The notes: a model not told the origin generated them from the sequence alone. A DNA stretch of 41,707 nucleotides from Pontibacterium sp049603715 (GCA_049603715.1 JBMYSW010000030.1:1-41707); one strand, 5' to 3'; counted from the stretch's first letter, positions 16,507 through 24,814 are shown. Made by a program: numbers and translations.

Positions 16507-17460
16507 ATGAATCACTTATCGTTACTGTTAGATATTTTAACGGTGATCGCCCCCGTCTTTGCGATGATCTTAATGGGCTTGTTTTTAAAGCGAATCCACC
16601 TGATCGACGAGCGCTTTATCGACACCGCATCTAACCTTGTTTTTAACGCCACCATGCCAGCGTTAATCTTCTTTAGTATTTCACAAGCCGACTTCTCGGA
16701 GGCATTTCAGCCCAAAGTCGTGCTGTTTTTTTCTGCCGCGACCTTAGCCAGCTTTTTGCTGTCAGCACTGGTCATTAAAGGCGGGCGCTTAGAAGTCGAA
16801 AAGGCCACCTTTATTGTCAGTGCATCACGAGGTAACTGTGGCGTGCTGAGTTTTTCTCTCGCCGCCAGCCATTATGGCGACTTAGGTTTAGCCTTGGGGG
16901 GTGTGATGGGCGGTGTTGCAGCGGTGACGGCCAATGTGGGCACCATTATCACCTATACCCTTATGCAACAACAGGGTAAACCCGACTTAGGCAAACTACT
17001 GCTCGCCAACCTAAAAAGCCCGCTGCTCATCGCGCTGTTTTTGGGTGCCAGCGTATCTTACTTTCATATCGAGTTTCCGGCGTGGTTTTTACAAAGCGGC
17101 AGCTACTTTTCGTCGCTGTCCTTACCTTTGGCCCTCATGTGTGTCGGCGGCTCACTCACCCTTAGTGCCTTAAAACACTCAAGTGTTAACGCCATTGGTG
17201 CGAGTTTAACCAAACTTCTACTTATTCCTTTATTGGGCTGTTTAGTTGCGGCTTTTTGGTTAGATTTTTCGACCATCGAACTGGGCATGCTGTTTTTATT
17301 TTTGGGCAGCCCCACCGCTGCATCTGTGTTTGCAATCTCACGCTATTATCGCGGTGACAGCGAGCTCGCGTCGGCTTCTATTCTGCTAAGTACACTCATG
17401 GCCAGTATCACTATTGTGGCGGGACTCTTTATTATTGAGGTACTAGGCAGCGAAATGTGA
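16507..17460 (+). CDS. AEC family permease (auxin efflux carrier / malonate-transporter-like)
   Basis: A 317-residue membrane protein with about ten hydrophobic segments arranged as two sets of five, as in the AEC family, members of which move small carboxylates such as malonate and malate. Typical features are APVFAMILMGLFLKR at the N terminus, the NATMPALIFFSIS segment in helix 2, the region around SASRGNCGVLSFS, and GSPTAASVFAISRYYRGD near the C terminus. AAGGAG lies seven bases before the ATG. It is downstream of the dehydrogenase and a hairpin, and may be a third carboxylate transporter of the island or an exporter of a pathway acid. The substrate is unknown. Confidence 0.88.
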   Translation: MNHLSLLLDILTVIAPVFAMILMGLFLKRIHLIDERFIDTASNLVFNATMPALIFFSISQADFSEAFQPKVVLFFSAATLASFLLSALVIKGGRLEVEKATFIVSASRGNCGVLSFSLAASHYGDLGLALGGVMGGVAAVTANVGTIITYTLMQQQGKPDLGKLLLANLKSPLLIALFLGASVSYFHIEFPAWFLQSGSYFSSLSLPLALMCVGGSLTLSALKHSSVNAIGASLTKLLLIPLLGCLVAAFWLDFSTIELGMLFLFLGSPTAASVFAISRYYRGDSELASASILLSTLMASITIVAGLFIIEVLGSEM

Positions 17461-17575
17461 GCCTTTAGTCGAACGAGCGAATAAAAAATACCCCTACATT
17501 TTGTAGTTATTTACGAAAAATAGGAAAAATAAGAAAAATTCCTATACACCTTTGGGGTTCAGAAACGCATAATAA

Positions 17576-17720
17576 GTCTTGTGGATCTCCTGTTCATGGA
17601 ACGAATACAAAGGATGGCCTCGATAAGCAGAATGGATGGCAAGACGCCCTAGGACAAAGACTGCATGGAATATGGAGCCAGCTGAGGGGGTAGCCAACGG
17701 ATTCGGTAGCCCCCTCTTCA
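17576..17720 (+). ncRNA. Candidate CsrA/RsmA-sequestering small RNA (CsrB/RsmY/RsmZ-like)
   Basis: The 443 bases between two convergent genes hold no coding frame of interest but a dense set of GGA triplets on the plus strand: starts at 17583, 17598, 17612, 17634, 17652, 17667, 17674 and 17699. Six of the eight are ANGGA, and two are CATGGA, the core of the CsrA/RsmA binding consensus. About 0.5 ANGGA would be expected by chance in this length at even base composition. A GAGGGGG/CCCCCTC hairpin (17684-17690, 17710-17716) closes the segment, followed by a pyrimidine-rich stretch. A CATAAT (17568-17573) could be the -10, with a poor -35, as is common for activator-dependent promoters. No good GacA box (TGTAAG-N6-CTTACA) is seen. 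The strand, ends and family are inferred. Confidence 0.62.
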
Positions 17721-17831
17721 CCTTTACTCTCTGATTTACTCTCTTAGTTTTAACAAACTCTTCGGCAGCTTCTGCTTTTTTACCCAGAGCCTCTCAGCTC
17801 ACCTCTCGTTACTTTTACTCCAGCCCAAACG

Positions 17832-17869
17832 CAAAAAAAGCAGCCACCTCGGTCGGCAACTGCCTTTTT
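17832..17869 (-). terminator. Probable terminator after the glycosyltransferase gene
   Basis: On the minus strand AAAGGCAG pairs with CTGC-TTT across a GC-rich interior that can form further GCC/GGT pairs, and a run of seven T follows (17840-17833). It lies about 35 bases after the stop codon of the gene at 17903. There is one bulge in the stem. Confidence 0.6.
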
Positions 17870-17902
17870 AAAACTCAATGATACAAACTGATAACTAGCG
17901 CT

Positions 17903-18931
17903 TTATGCTGGGGTGATATTGTGCCAAAGGCGCTGCGCCAATGCAGAGGGTGCCTCGCTACAGCCCGAGCTCAACCAACGTGCCAGTTCAGTCGCCACAT
18001 CTGGGTATTGAACAGGGTCAGGTAATGGCTGCTTCAGCCAGTCGTTAAAAGCAGGTTCATTAAAGCCATAGGCGACTTCCGCCATCCCCAAGTGCTCAAG
18101 GGCCTTCGCGTTAGACTGTTGTTCTACCTGCCCCACCGCGGGAATAGAAAATACCTTTTTACCCAACGAGAACGACTCGCTAATCAAACCAAAGCCACAA
18201 TTAGTTACAACACCTGCACACGAGGCTAGGTCTCGTTGAAAACCCTCGCGAGAAAACGGCATCAAACAGACATTGCGCAGACGCATCGGCTTATCAATGT
18301 CGGTATACACATAAAAAAGGTGCTCTTTAAACTGCTGAAAACGCGTCACCAATACCTTAGGGTCTTCGATGGGCAGGTACACCAAAATTTTATTGGGCTC
18401 CACGGAGCTACTATAGCTACTGGCTTGAATCATCGGAGGCAATACAGGGTGACCAAAGTGGTGCCAGTGCAGGCCGATTTCCGTTTGTACAGGCGTCATG
18501 AGTCGAATGAGTTTTGCCATTAACCAGCTGGCATGATTCCCCGGAATCGGGAATACCATGGCATATTGGTGCGCTATACCCACACTGGGTACGCCCTGTC
18601 GTTTGGCTGCCCAGGCAGAAATCGGCTCAAAGTCGCTGATCACCAAGTAATAATCGCTCACATCAAGGCGAAACGCATCGAGCCCACATTTGAGCAGATT
18701 ATTTTGTGCAATGGTGGAAAGCAGTTGGACACGGCCTTGCTTTTGAACAAAGGTCACCCCGCGAAACACGCGATAGTCGCCAAAGGGTTCCATGTTAAAA
18801 AGTTTACTTTTATCGCGACCACTAAATACGTAGTCGACCTGAATGCCTGCCGCTTTTAAGGCAGGTGCGAGAACACGGGCACGACTAATGTGGCCGTTAC
18901 CGGTGGCTTGAACACCGTATAAAACACGCAT
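17903..18931 (-). CDS. MJ1255/VC2487-type glycosyltransferase-like protein
   Basis: A 342-residue protein resembling the MJ1255/VC2487 group of GT-B-fold, UDP-sugar-transferase-like proteins. Seen features are the N-terminal VLYGVQATGNGHISRARVLAPALKAAG, matching the glycine-rich opening typical of MurG-like enzymes, and the C-terminal donor-site-like VVTNCGFGLISESFSLGKKVFSIPAVGQVEQQSNAKALEHLG. The ATG at 18931 lies ten bases after the stop of the PAP2 gene, indicating an operon; the frame is open further upstream but begins inside that gene. Pairing with a PAP2 phosphatase suggests a lipid- or envelope-linked sugar transfer. Donor and acceptor are unknown. Confidence 0.8.
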   Translation of the reverse strand: MRVLYGVQATGNGHISRARVLAPALKAAGIQVDYVFSGRDKSKLFNMEPFGDYRVFRGVTFVQKQGRVQLLSTIAQNNLLKCGLDAFRLDVSDYYLVISDFEPISAWAAKRQGVPSVGIAHQYAMVFPIPGNHASWLMAKLIRLMTPVQTEIGLHWHHFGHPVLPPMIQASSYSSSVEPNKILVYLPIEDPKVLVTRFQQFKEHLFYVYTDIDKPMRLRNVCLMPFSREGFQRDLASCAGVVTNCGFGLISESFSLGKKVFSIPAVGQVEQQSNAKALEHLGMAEVAYGFNEPAFNDWLKQPLPDPVQYPDVATELARWLSSGCSEAPSALAQRLWHNITPA

Positions 18932-18941
18932 GAGTTCATCT

Positions 18942-19502
18942 CTAGTAGGCTTGGTATAACCCAATACCAAAGGTAGCGCACAGCATACCAAGTGCTGCAC
19001 CAGCTACGATGTCGCTTGGGAAATGCACACCCAACAACACCCGAGATAAACCAATCATAGAGGCTAGGCCATAAAATAGCGGTGCTCCGCTAGGGTAGTA
19101 ATGGCTTAAAGTGGTCGCGAAAACAAACGCAGCAGCCGAGTGCCCCGATGGAAAGCTAAACTTATCACTGGGCACGATAAGCGCTTCAAAGGTGTCAAAG
19201 CGATAGCAAGGACGGTCGCGGCGAATGGTATTTTTTAAAATAAAATAGGCAGGCAGTTCCATCGAAAACGCGATAATGCCTGAGAAAAACGCCGCGATCC
19301 CTACTGCTGGCTCAAACGCCAATAATGCAATGCCCACTAAGACATACAGCACACCGTCACCGGCTTTTGACACCGCACGACTCATCACACCTACGCGACG
19401 CATTTGAGCAAAGCCCAAGCACCAATAAAACGCGCGTGTGTCTATGTCTGTCAGTTTCACCAAAGCGTTCATGATTAATTTACTCAAGTGACGAAGGATC
19501 AT
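18942..19502 (-). CDS. PAP2 family membrane phosphatase
   Basis: A 186-residue membrane protein with the three-part PAP2 phosphatase signature: K90...RDRP (95-98), PSGH (118-121) and SR(153-154)...H160...D164, where the two histidines are the nucleophile and its partner. Five or six hydrophobic segments are visible. Family members dephosphorylate phosphatidic acid, phosphatidylglycerol phosphate or undecaprenyl pyrophosphate at the outer face of the inner membrane. It lies directly before the glycosyltransferase gene, so a role in recycling or trimming a lipid carrier is plausible. The ATG at 19502 is chosen; an ATG ten codons later is possible since neither has a strong ribosome-binding site. 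Confidence 0.88.
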   Translation of the reverse strand: MILRHLSKLIMNALVKLTDIDTRAFYWCLGFAQMRRVGVMSRAVSKAGDGVLYVLVGIALLAFEPAVGIAAFFSGIIAFSMELPAYFILKNTIRRDRPCYRFDTFEALIVPSDKFSFPSGHSAAAFVFATTLSHYYPSGAPLFYGLASMIGLSRVLLGVHFPSDIVAGAALGMLCATFGIGLYQAY

Positions 19503-19580
19503 CAGTCGCTATCTTCTAAAATCACGGTGACAGGAACATGAACAAGGTTTTACACTTTAATGACAAGATACTGCTCCTTT

Positions 19581-20471
19581 CTATCCCTGTAAGGCGTTAT
19601 CAAACCAGCTCAGTGCCGACTGAGCGTAGCTTTCCATTGATAACCAAGGAGCCATATGCCCAGTGTTTTGCAGTGAGATCAACTCAAATGGATGAGGCAG
19701 CTGGTTAACGAGTCTTCGACTATAACCCAACGGCAACACTTCATCTTGCTGCCCATGTAATATGGCGGCCTTAAAACCCTGTGGTGCTTTCGCCACCTGT
19801 GAGTGATAACCAAATAAGCTCGATAGCGTTTTTAACGGATAGTCGTAAACAATTAATTCGTCTTGGCTAATCATGTGCGAGGCGGGATGAGCGGCCAGCA
19901 GCTTATCCAAGTCGATAAACATACGCAGCGGAATATTTAAGCTCGGAAACCAAAAGGCTTGCTGATGCGTCATCCACCAGCCCATGGCGTAACTTGGGTC
20001 GGGCGGCACATCGGGCAAAATAAGGGTTCCACACAGCAGTGCCGATACCCGCTGATCGGATTCAGCCGCAGCCAAACCCAACAATGACCCAATCGAATAC
20101 CCCCAAACACCCACGGGTAAGTCGCTACGATCAAGAGTGTCTAGTAATTCAGATACGCTGGTGGCGACATCGGCAACCGCAAAAGAGCCACGCTTCCCCT
20201 CCGAAAAACCGTGCCCGGGGTAGTCCACGCCTATTACCCAATAACCTTGATTCGCCGCATACGAAAACATCAAAGCGTAAAGCTCTACGTAAGTACCAAT
20301 GCCCGGCAAAAAGATAAGTACCCCTTTGGGGTTAGGGTTTTCGAGGCCAAAGGCTTCACAATGAACGCCTGAGCGTGCAAGTTTGATCACCTCGCGCTGG
20401 GCGAGCGCTGCTTCCACCCCTAAGGCTTTATGCAGCGCGTGGCGTTTATCACAATCCACAACTGGGGGCAT
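19581..20471 (-). CDS. Alpha/beta-hydrolase (monoacylglycerol lipase / lysophospholipase-like)
   Basis: A 296-residue alpha/beta-hydrolase-fold protein without signal peptide. The catalytic triad is visible: Ser126 in the nucleophile elbow GYSIGS, Asp243 in HGQQDEVLP, and His272 in NTGHMAPW. The oxyanion region LPGIGTYVELY and the VDYPGHGFSEGKRG segment resemble the monoglyceride lipase/PldB-like group. A region of about 60 residues between the nucleophile and Asp forms a lid. TAGGAG lies seven bases before the ATG. It is 20 bases after mutM and upstream of the PAP2 and glycosyltransferase genes, so it may share lipid-related work with them. The substrate is not known. Confidence 0.82.
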   Translation of the reverse strand: MPPVVDCDKRHALHKALGVEAALAQREVIKLARSGVHCEAFGLENPNPKGVLIFLPGIGTYVELYALMFSYAANQGYWVIGVDYPGHGFSEGKRGSFAVADVATSVSELLDTLDRSDLPVGVWGYSIGSLLGLAAAESDQRVSALLCGTLILPDVPPDPSYAMGWWMTHQQAFWFPSLNIPLRMFIDLDKLLAAHPASHMISQDELIVYDYPLKTLSSLFGYHSQVAKAPQGFKAAILHGQQDEVLPLGYSRRLVNQLPHPFELISLQNTGHMAPWLSMESYAQSALSWFDNALQG

Positions 20472-20491
20472 ATCAAACTCCTAAGAACAAG

Positions 20492-21304
20492 CTAACGTTG
20501 GCACTCTGGACAAAACACCGTGGCGCGCCCAGACATGCGAACCTCTTTTAATAGTGTAGTGCATTGGCTACAGGGCTGCCCTGCTCGACCATATACTTGG
20601 AGGGTTTGTTGGAAGTATCCGGGTTTACCGTCACTACCCACAAAGTCTTTGAGTGTTGTTCCACCTTGCGCTATTGCCTTAGCTAAAACAACCTTTATTT
20701 CGTCTGTTAAGCTCGTAAGTCGCGCCTTTGATATCTTATTCGCAGGGCGTGTTGGGCGAATACCGGCCTTAAACAGCGCCTCGTTCGCATAGATATTACC
20801 AACACCCACAACCACTTTGTTGTCCATTATTAACTGCTTAATGGGACGACTAGAATTTTTGGCCGCTTTGGCTAAGCCTTCGGCGTTAAAATCTTCTGTT
20901 AACGGCTCGGGGCCTAAGCCCAATAGACGCTCGTGCTCTGTGCCCTTGTCTTGCCACAACACACAGCCAAAGCGACGTGGGTCGTTAAAGCGGACGACTT
21001 TGCCCGAGCTAAGCACCATATCCACATGGTCGTGTTTTTTAAGAGGCGTGGATTTATCCACAACACGTAAATTACCCGACATGCCCAAATGAACAATGAC
21101 ACTGCCTTGCTCAAAGTCGACTAACAAATACTTTGCCCGACGGCGTAGCCCCACCACTTGCTGCCCTTCTATACGGGCGGCAAGGTCATCAGGTACGGGC
21201 CAGCGCAAGCGAGGCTCACGAACAATCATTGCATCAACAGTGGCATTGGCCAAAAAGGGCTCTACGCCACGCAGGGTCGTTTCAACTTCGGGTAACTCAG
21301 GCAT
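20492..21304 (-). CDS. mutM: Formamidopyrimidine-DNA glycosylase MutM (Fpg)
   Basis: MutM is a bifunctional glycosylase/AP lyase that removes 8-oxoguanine and formamidopyrimidines from DNA. The 270-residue protein starts MPELPEVETT, so after removal of Met the catalytic Pro1 and Glu2 are in place. Lys58 (RAKYLL) corresponds to the conserved lysine, the H2TH region has VGNIYANEALF, and the C-terminal zinc finger (CSQC...CPEC, ending in QR) is complete. It lies downstream of rpmB-rpmG, beyond a terminator, an arrangement known from Pseudomonas and enteric relatives, and precedes the hydrolase gene by 20 bases. Confidence 0.97.
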   Translation of the reverse strand: MPELPEVETTLRGVEPFLANATVDAMIVREPRLRWPVPDDLAARIEGQQVVGLRRRAKYLLVDFEQGSVIVHLGMSGNLRVVDKSTPLKKHDHVDMVLSSGKVVRFNDPRRFGCVLWQDKGTEHERLLGLGPEPLTEDFNAEGLAKAAKNSSRPIKQLIMDNKVVVGVGNIYANEALFKAGIRPTRPANKISKARLTSLTDEIKVVLAKAIAQGGTTLKDFVGSDGKPGYFQQTLQVYGRAGQPCSQCTTLLKEVRMSGRATVFCPECQR

Positions 21305-21373
21305 ACAAGCTTCTTTTTGCGATCAGAATATAAGGGATATCATACCCCACTTGGCGCAGACAAACGTACAGGC

Positions 21374-21404
21374 AAAAAAAATGGCCCCTATCACTAGGAG
21401 CCAT
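21374..21404 (-). terminator. Rho-independent terminator after rpmB-rpmG
   Basis: On the minus strand ATGGCTCCTA (21404-21395) pairs with TAGGGGCCAT (21390-21381), with one T-G wobble and a 4-base loop, followed by a run of T (21380-21374). It separates the ribosomal protein genes from mutM. Confidence 0.88.
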
Positions 21405-21428
21405 TCTTTACTCAGAGACTAAATCAAA

Positions 21429-21596
21429 TTACTTGATTTTAGCTTCTTTGTAGATAACGTGCTTACGCACAACAGGATCGTATTTTTTAAATTCGAACTT
21501 GTCAGGCGTGTTACGCTTGTTCTTTTGAGTAGTGTAGAAGTGACCAGTACCTGCAGTAGATACAAGCTTGATTTTATCAGTAGCACCTTTAGCCAT
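21429..21596 (-). CDS. rpmG: 50S ribosomal protein L33
   Basis: A 55-residue basic protein, MAKGATDKIKLVSTAGTGHFYTT at its start and ending in VVRKHVIYKEAKIK, matching L33 of the large subunit. It lacks the CxxC pairs of zinc-binding L33 and is thus the zinc-independent form. A GGAG site precedes the ATG at 21596. It is 11 bases after rpmB, the usual rpmB-rpmG pair, and is followed by a terminator. Confidence 0.97.
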   Translation of the reverse strand: MAKGATDKIKLVSTAGTGHFYTTQKNKRNTPDKFEFKKYDPVVRKHVIYKEAKIK

Positions 21597-21607
21597 GATC
21601 CTGCTCC

Positions 21608-21844
21608 TTAAACCTTAATACCGTTAGCACGAACATCAACCAATACTGCGTCGATGCCTTTTTTGTCGATGATGCGCATACCTTTAGAAGATACACGTAG
21701 ACGAACGAATTTGTTTTCGCTCTCTACCCAGAAACGGTGCCAGTGTAGGTTTGGCAAGAAACGACGACGTGTTTTACGTTGTGAGTGGGAAACATTGTTT
21801 CCTGTAACTGGGCGCTTACCCGTTACCATGCAAACTTTAGCCAT
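21608..21844 (-). CDS. rpmB: 50S ribosomal protein L28
   Basis: A 78-residue basic protein with the L28 hallmarks VTGKRPVTGNNVSHS, KTRRRFLPNLHWHRFWV and LRVSSKGMRIIDKKGID. It is a late-assembling large-subunit protein. It is the first gene of rpmB-rpmG. The upstream 284 bases to radC are non-coding and must hold its promoter, of which I see no convincing -35/-10 pair. Confidence 0.97.
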   Translation of the reverse strand: MAKVCMVTGKRPVTGNNVSHSQRKTRRRFLPNLHWHRFWVESENKFVRLRVSSKGMRIIDKKGIDAVLVDVRANGIKV

Positions 21845-22128
21845 TTTAAAAGACCTTTAAACTTTAAAAATTAACGTTTTATCTGACCATAATGTATTGA
21901 AACTGAGGATTGCCTACACTCTCATTAGGCTCCTAAACAACCAGTTTCTCAGGCGGAGCGTCCTATAACTTGACAGAATACCGTACCGGAGTGGGATCAG
22001 AAGGTGGCAAACTATACGCGAAGATCGCCCCCATTGCTAGCTTTTTGCGTAAAAAACAACCGACTCTGGCTAGCCTAAAAGCATAGGTGCGAATTAGCTC
22101 AAAACCACAGGCGCTTGCACAGGCCTTG

Positions 22129-22806
22129 TTAGTGCAGCAAACCACGCTCAGCAAAGGAAACAACGGTATCGTCTCCTACCACCATATGGTCTAGTACCCG
22201 AATATCGACTGTGGCTAAGGCCTCTATCAAACGACGAGTAATTTGCTCATCGGCGACACTGGGCTCAGCCACGCCCGACGGATGATTATGAGCAAATATA
22301 ACCGCCGCCGCATTATGAGCCAGTGCTTGCTTTACCACCTCTCGCGGGTAAACCGCCGCCGCATCAATGGTGCCCCAAAACAAGCTTTCGTATTTAAGCA
22401 CGCGGTGTTTGTTATCTAAAAAGAGGCAGGCGAATACCTCTCGCTGTTGGTGACGTAACTGCGAGCTTAAATAGTGCTTCACCATATTAGGGTTCGTGAG
22501 CGCATTACCCCGCTCCACTTGCGAAGCTAAATGTCGGCGCGCCATTTCAAGTACAGCTTGTAGTTGTGCATACTTTGCCAAGCCCAAGCCGTGCCTCTGA
22601 CAAAATGTTTGTTGTGGCGCATCCAAAAGCGCCCGCAAGCTACCAAAGCTGTGCAGTAATTCACGAGCGAGTGTCACCGCACTTTTACCGGCCACTCCCG
22701 TACGTAAAAAAATCGCTAGTAGCTCGGCATCCGATAAGCTCTCCGAACCGTGAGCAATCAACTTTTCTCTGGGGCGATCGCCCTCAGGCCAATCTTTAAT
22801 GGTCAT
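22129..22806 (-). CDS. radC: RadC family protein (JAB/MPN domain)
   Basis: A 225-residue RadC protein: N-terminal helix-hairpin-helix-like region (about 1-95, RPREKLIAHGSESLSDAELLAIFLRTG) and a C-terminal JAB/MPN metal-binding domain with HNHPSG and the following D of SVADEQITRR. RadC was named for DNA repair, but the biochemical role remains uncertain. AAGGAGG sits five bases before the ATG at 22806, which is therefore preferred over the GTG two codons earlier. Its position next to rpmB on one side and divergent from coaBC on the other is the conserved arrangement of many gammaproteobacteria. Confidence 0.95.
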   Translation of the reverse strand: MTIKDWPEGDRPREKLIAHGSESLSDAELLAIFLRTGVAGKSAVTLARELLHSFGSLRALLDAPQQTFCQRHGLGLAKYAQLQAVLEMARRHLASQVERGNALTNPNMVKHYLSSQLRHQQREVFACLFLDNKHRVLKYESLFWGTIDAAAVYPREVVKQALAHNAAAVIFAHNHPSGVAEPSVADEQITRRLIEALATVDIRVLDHMVVGDDTVVSFAERGLLH

Positions 22807-22997
22807 CGTCACCTCCTTGTTAGGTCATGGTTGCTACTTAGGCTATTCCTTTGCCCTGTGGCGTCTATCTTAGTCATGAGTCACTTTACGTGGCTAGCTG
22901 GGCAATGAGTATGCCCCTACTCACAAAAATACAACTTACTACAGTCTTTTATTGCCTATGCAGGGGTGCCATAACTCGTCTCGCTCAAATATAAATC

Positions 22998-23015
22998 AGC
23001 GAGTACTCACTCGCT
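22998..23015 (+). repeat. Small hairpin in the radC-coaBC intergenic region
   Basis: AGCGAGT (22998-23004) and ACTCGCT (23009-23015) pair perfectly around ACTC, followed by TTCTTG. It is about 100 bases before coaBC. The 305-base region 22807-23111 separates two divergent genes and must contain both promoters; apart from this hairpin I see no recognisable element. Confidence 0.35.
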
Positions 23016-23111
23016 TTCTTGCCCTTGTCTGGTTTACTCCGAAGGGCGTAACAACGTAAAATATTGGTTTAGTTTTTATATCCGCCTGCATCTATTGGGT
23101 AGTCACTGTTA

Positions 23112-24326
23112 ATGATTCAACTTAAGCACAAACGGATTTTGCTCGGTATTACTGGCGGCATTGCGGCCTATAAAAGTGCAGAGCTAACCCGTGCATTAAA
23201 AACCGCAGGCGCCGATGTGCGTGTGGTCATGACCCCCGCGGCACAAGAATTCATCACGCCCCTCACCTTACAGGCCTTGTCGGGGCGCGAAGTTCACACC
23301 GAAATGCTCGACCACAAAGCCGAAGCCGGTATGGGACACATTGAGTTAGCCAAATGGGCCGACGCCATTTTAATCGCCCCCGCCAGTGCCGACTTTATCG
23401 CCCGCTTGGCCGCAGGCCAGGGTAACGACTTATTATCGACCCTGTGCTTAGCCACCGATGCGCCGCTGTATTTAGCACCAGCCATGAACCAAGCCATGTG
23501 GCACCAAGCAGCCACTCAGGACAACCTCGCCACCTTACAAGAGCGTAATGTCACTTTATTCGGCCCCGGCGCGGGCCAACAAGCCTGTGGCGATGTTGGA
23601 CTCGGGCGAATGCTAGAGCCCGTCGAGTTGGCTAATATGCTGGCCGCCACTTTTGCTAAAGGGCAGCTTAGCGGCACTCGTTTGGTCATTACCGCCGGCC
23701 CAACCCGCGAAGCACTAGACCCTGTGCGTTACATCACCAACCACAGCTCGGGCAAAATGGGATATGCACTAGCACAAGCAGCTATTGAGCAAGGCGCCGA
23801 TGTCACCCTGATTAGCGGCCCAACGCAACTTGAGCCCCCCGAGCGTTGCACCTTTGTCTCTGTCACCAGTGCTCAACAAATGTACGATGCTGCCTTAAGT
23901 ACCCTTGGCCAGTGTGACCTATTTATTGGTACCGCCGCAGTCGCTGACTATCGTGCCGCCGACATTGCCGAGCAAAAGCTCAAAAAAGGCAGTGGCGATG
24001 AGCTAACACTTAAGCTGGTTAAAAACCCCGACATCGTAGCCACCGTTGCGCAGCACACACAACGCCCATTTACTGTTGGCTTTGCCGCCGAAACGCAAAA
24101 TGTCGAAGCCTACGCCCAAAGCAAGCTCGAGCGTAAAAACCTCGATTTAATTATCGCTAACGACGTGTCTGATACCCGTATTGGTTTTAATAGCGACCAA
24201 AACGCAGTGACGGTGATCTCGGCCACTCGTCAAACACCCCTGCCAATGGCCAGCAAGAGCCGTTTGGCAACACAACTGATTCAAACCATTACCGACGCTT
24301 ATCAACAGGCTAAATCCACATCATGA
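23112..24326 (+). CDS. coaBC: Bifunctional phosphopantothenoylcysteine decarboxylase / phosphopantothenate-cysteine ligase
   Basis: CoaBC catalyses two successive steps of coenzyme A synthesis: CTP-dependent joining of phosphopantothenate to cysteine (CoaB) and FMN-dependent decarboxylation (CoaC). In the 404-residue protein the flavin domain (about 1-185) has GITGGIAAYK, the catalytic His region, PAMNQAMW and the conserved Cys in QQACGDVGLGRMLEP. The CoaB domain (about 190-395) has TAGPTREALDPVRYITNHSSGKMG, the AAVADYR motif, and the KLKK active-site lysine. It heads coaBC-dut-algC-argB-slmA, overlapping dut by four bases. Confidence 0.97.
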   Translation: MIQLKHKRILLGITGGIAAYKSAELTRALKTAGADVRVVMTPAAQEFITPLTLQALSGREVHTEMLDHKAEAGMGHIELAKWADAILIAPASADFIARLAAGQGNDLLSTLCLATDAPLYLAPAMNQAMWHQAATQDNLATLQERNVTLFGPGAGQQACGDVGLGRMLEPVELANMLAATFAKGQLSGTRLVITAGPTREALDPVRYITNHSSGKMGYALAQAAIEQGADVTLISGPTQLEPPERCTFVSVTSAQQMYDAALSTLGQCDLFIGTAAVADYRAADIAEQKLKKGSGDELTLKLVKNPDIVATVAQHTQRPFTVGFAAETQNVEAYAQSKLERKNLDLIIANDVSDTRIGFNSDQNAVTVISATRQTPLPMASKSRLATQLIQTITDAYQQAKSTS

Positions 24327-24778
24327 AAGCAATCCAAGTAAAGATTTTAGATGACCGCATTGGCAACAGCATTCCGCTACCTGAGTACGCAACTGAAGGC
24401 TCAGCGGGCCTAGACCTGCGTGCGTGCCTTGATGAGCCACTAACACTTGCCCCAGGCGAAACTCAGCTCATTCCTACAGGCCTATCGGTTTACATTGAAG
24501 ACCCAGGTTTATGCGCCATGATTTTGCCGCGCTCTGGCTTGGGCCATAAGCACGGTATCGTACTGGGCAACTTGGTTGGCTTAATCGACTCTGACTACCA
24601 AGGCCAGCTGTTTGTCTCTTGCTGGAACCGTGGTCACAGCGCCTTTACCATTGAACCAAGCGAGCGTATCGCCCAAATGGTTATCGTACCTGTGGTACAG
24701 GCTCAGTTTGATATCGTCACTGAGTTTGAAAAAACCGAGCGCGCCGAAGGTGGCTTTGGTTCTTCAGGCCGCCAGTAA
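24323..24778 (+). CDS. dut: Deoxyuridine 5'-triphosphate nucleotidohydrolase (dUTPase)
   Basis: dUTPase hydrolyses dUTP to dUMP and pyrophosphate, keeping uracil out of DNA and supplying dTMP synthesis. The 151-residue protein shows all five motifs of the trimeric family: GSAGLDLRAC, LPRSGLGHKHGI, GLIDSDYQGQL, ERIAQMVIVP and the C-terminal GGFGSSGR. Its ATG overlaps the coaBC stop codon (ATGA), implying coupled translation. Confidence 0.98.
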   Translation: MKAIQVKILDDRIGNSIPLPEYATEGSAGLDLRACLDEPLTLAPGETQLIPTGLSVYIEDPGLCAMILPRSGLGHKHGIVLGNLVGLIDSDYQGQLFVSCWNRGHSAFTIEPSERIAQMVIVPVVQAQFDIVTEFEKTERAEGGFGSSGRQ

Positions 24779-24814
24779 GCGATTAGCCGCCAAGGACAGC
24801 GAAACGGAGTCTAC

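Noticed and set aside
17490..17522. Possible GacA box before the small RNA candidate
   Set aside because: TGTA and TAC half-sites are present but spacing and bases do not match TGTAAG-N6-CTTACA, so I do not call it.
20039..20317. Plus-strand frame of 92 codons opposite the hydrolase gene
   Set aside because: Proline-rich shadow of the real gene, with no start signal or recognisable domain.
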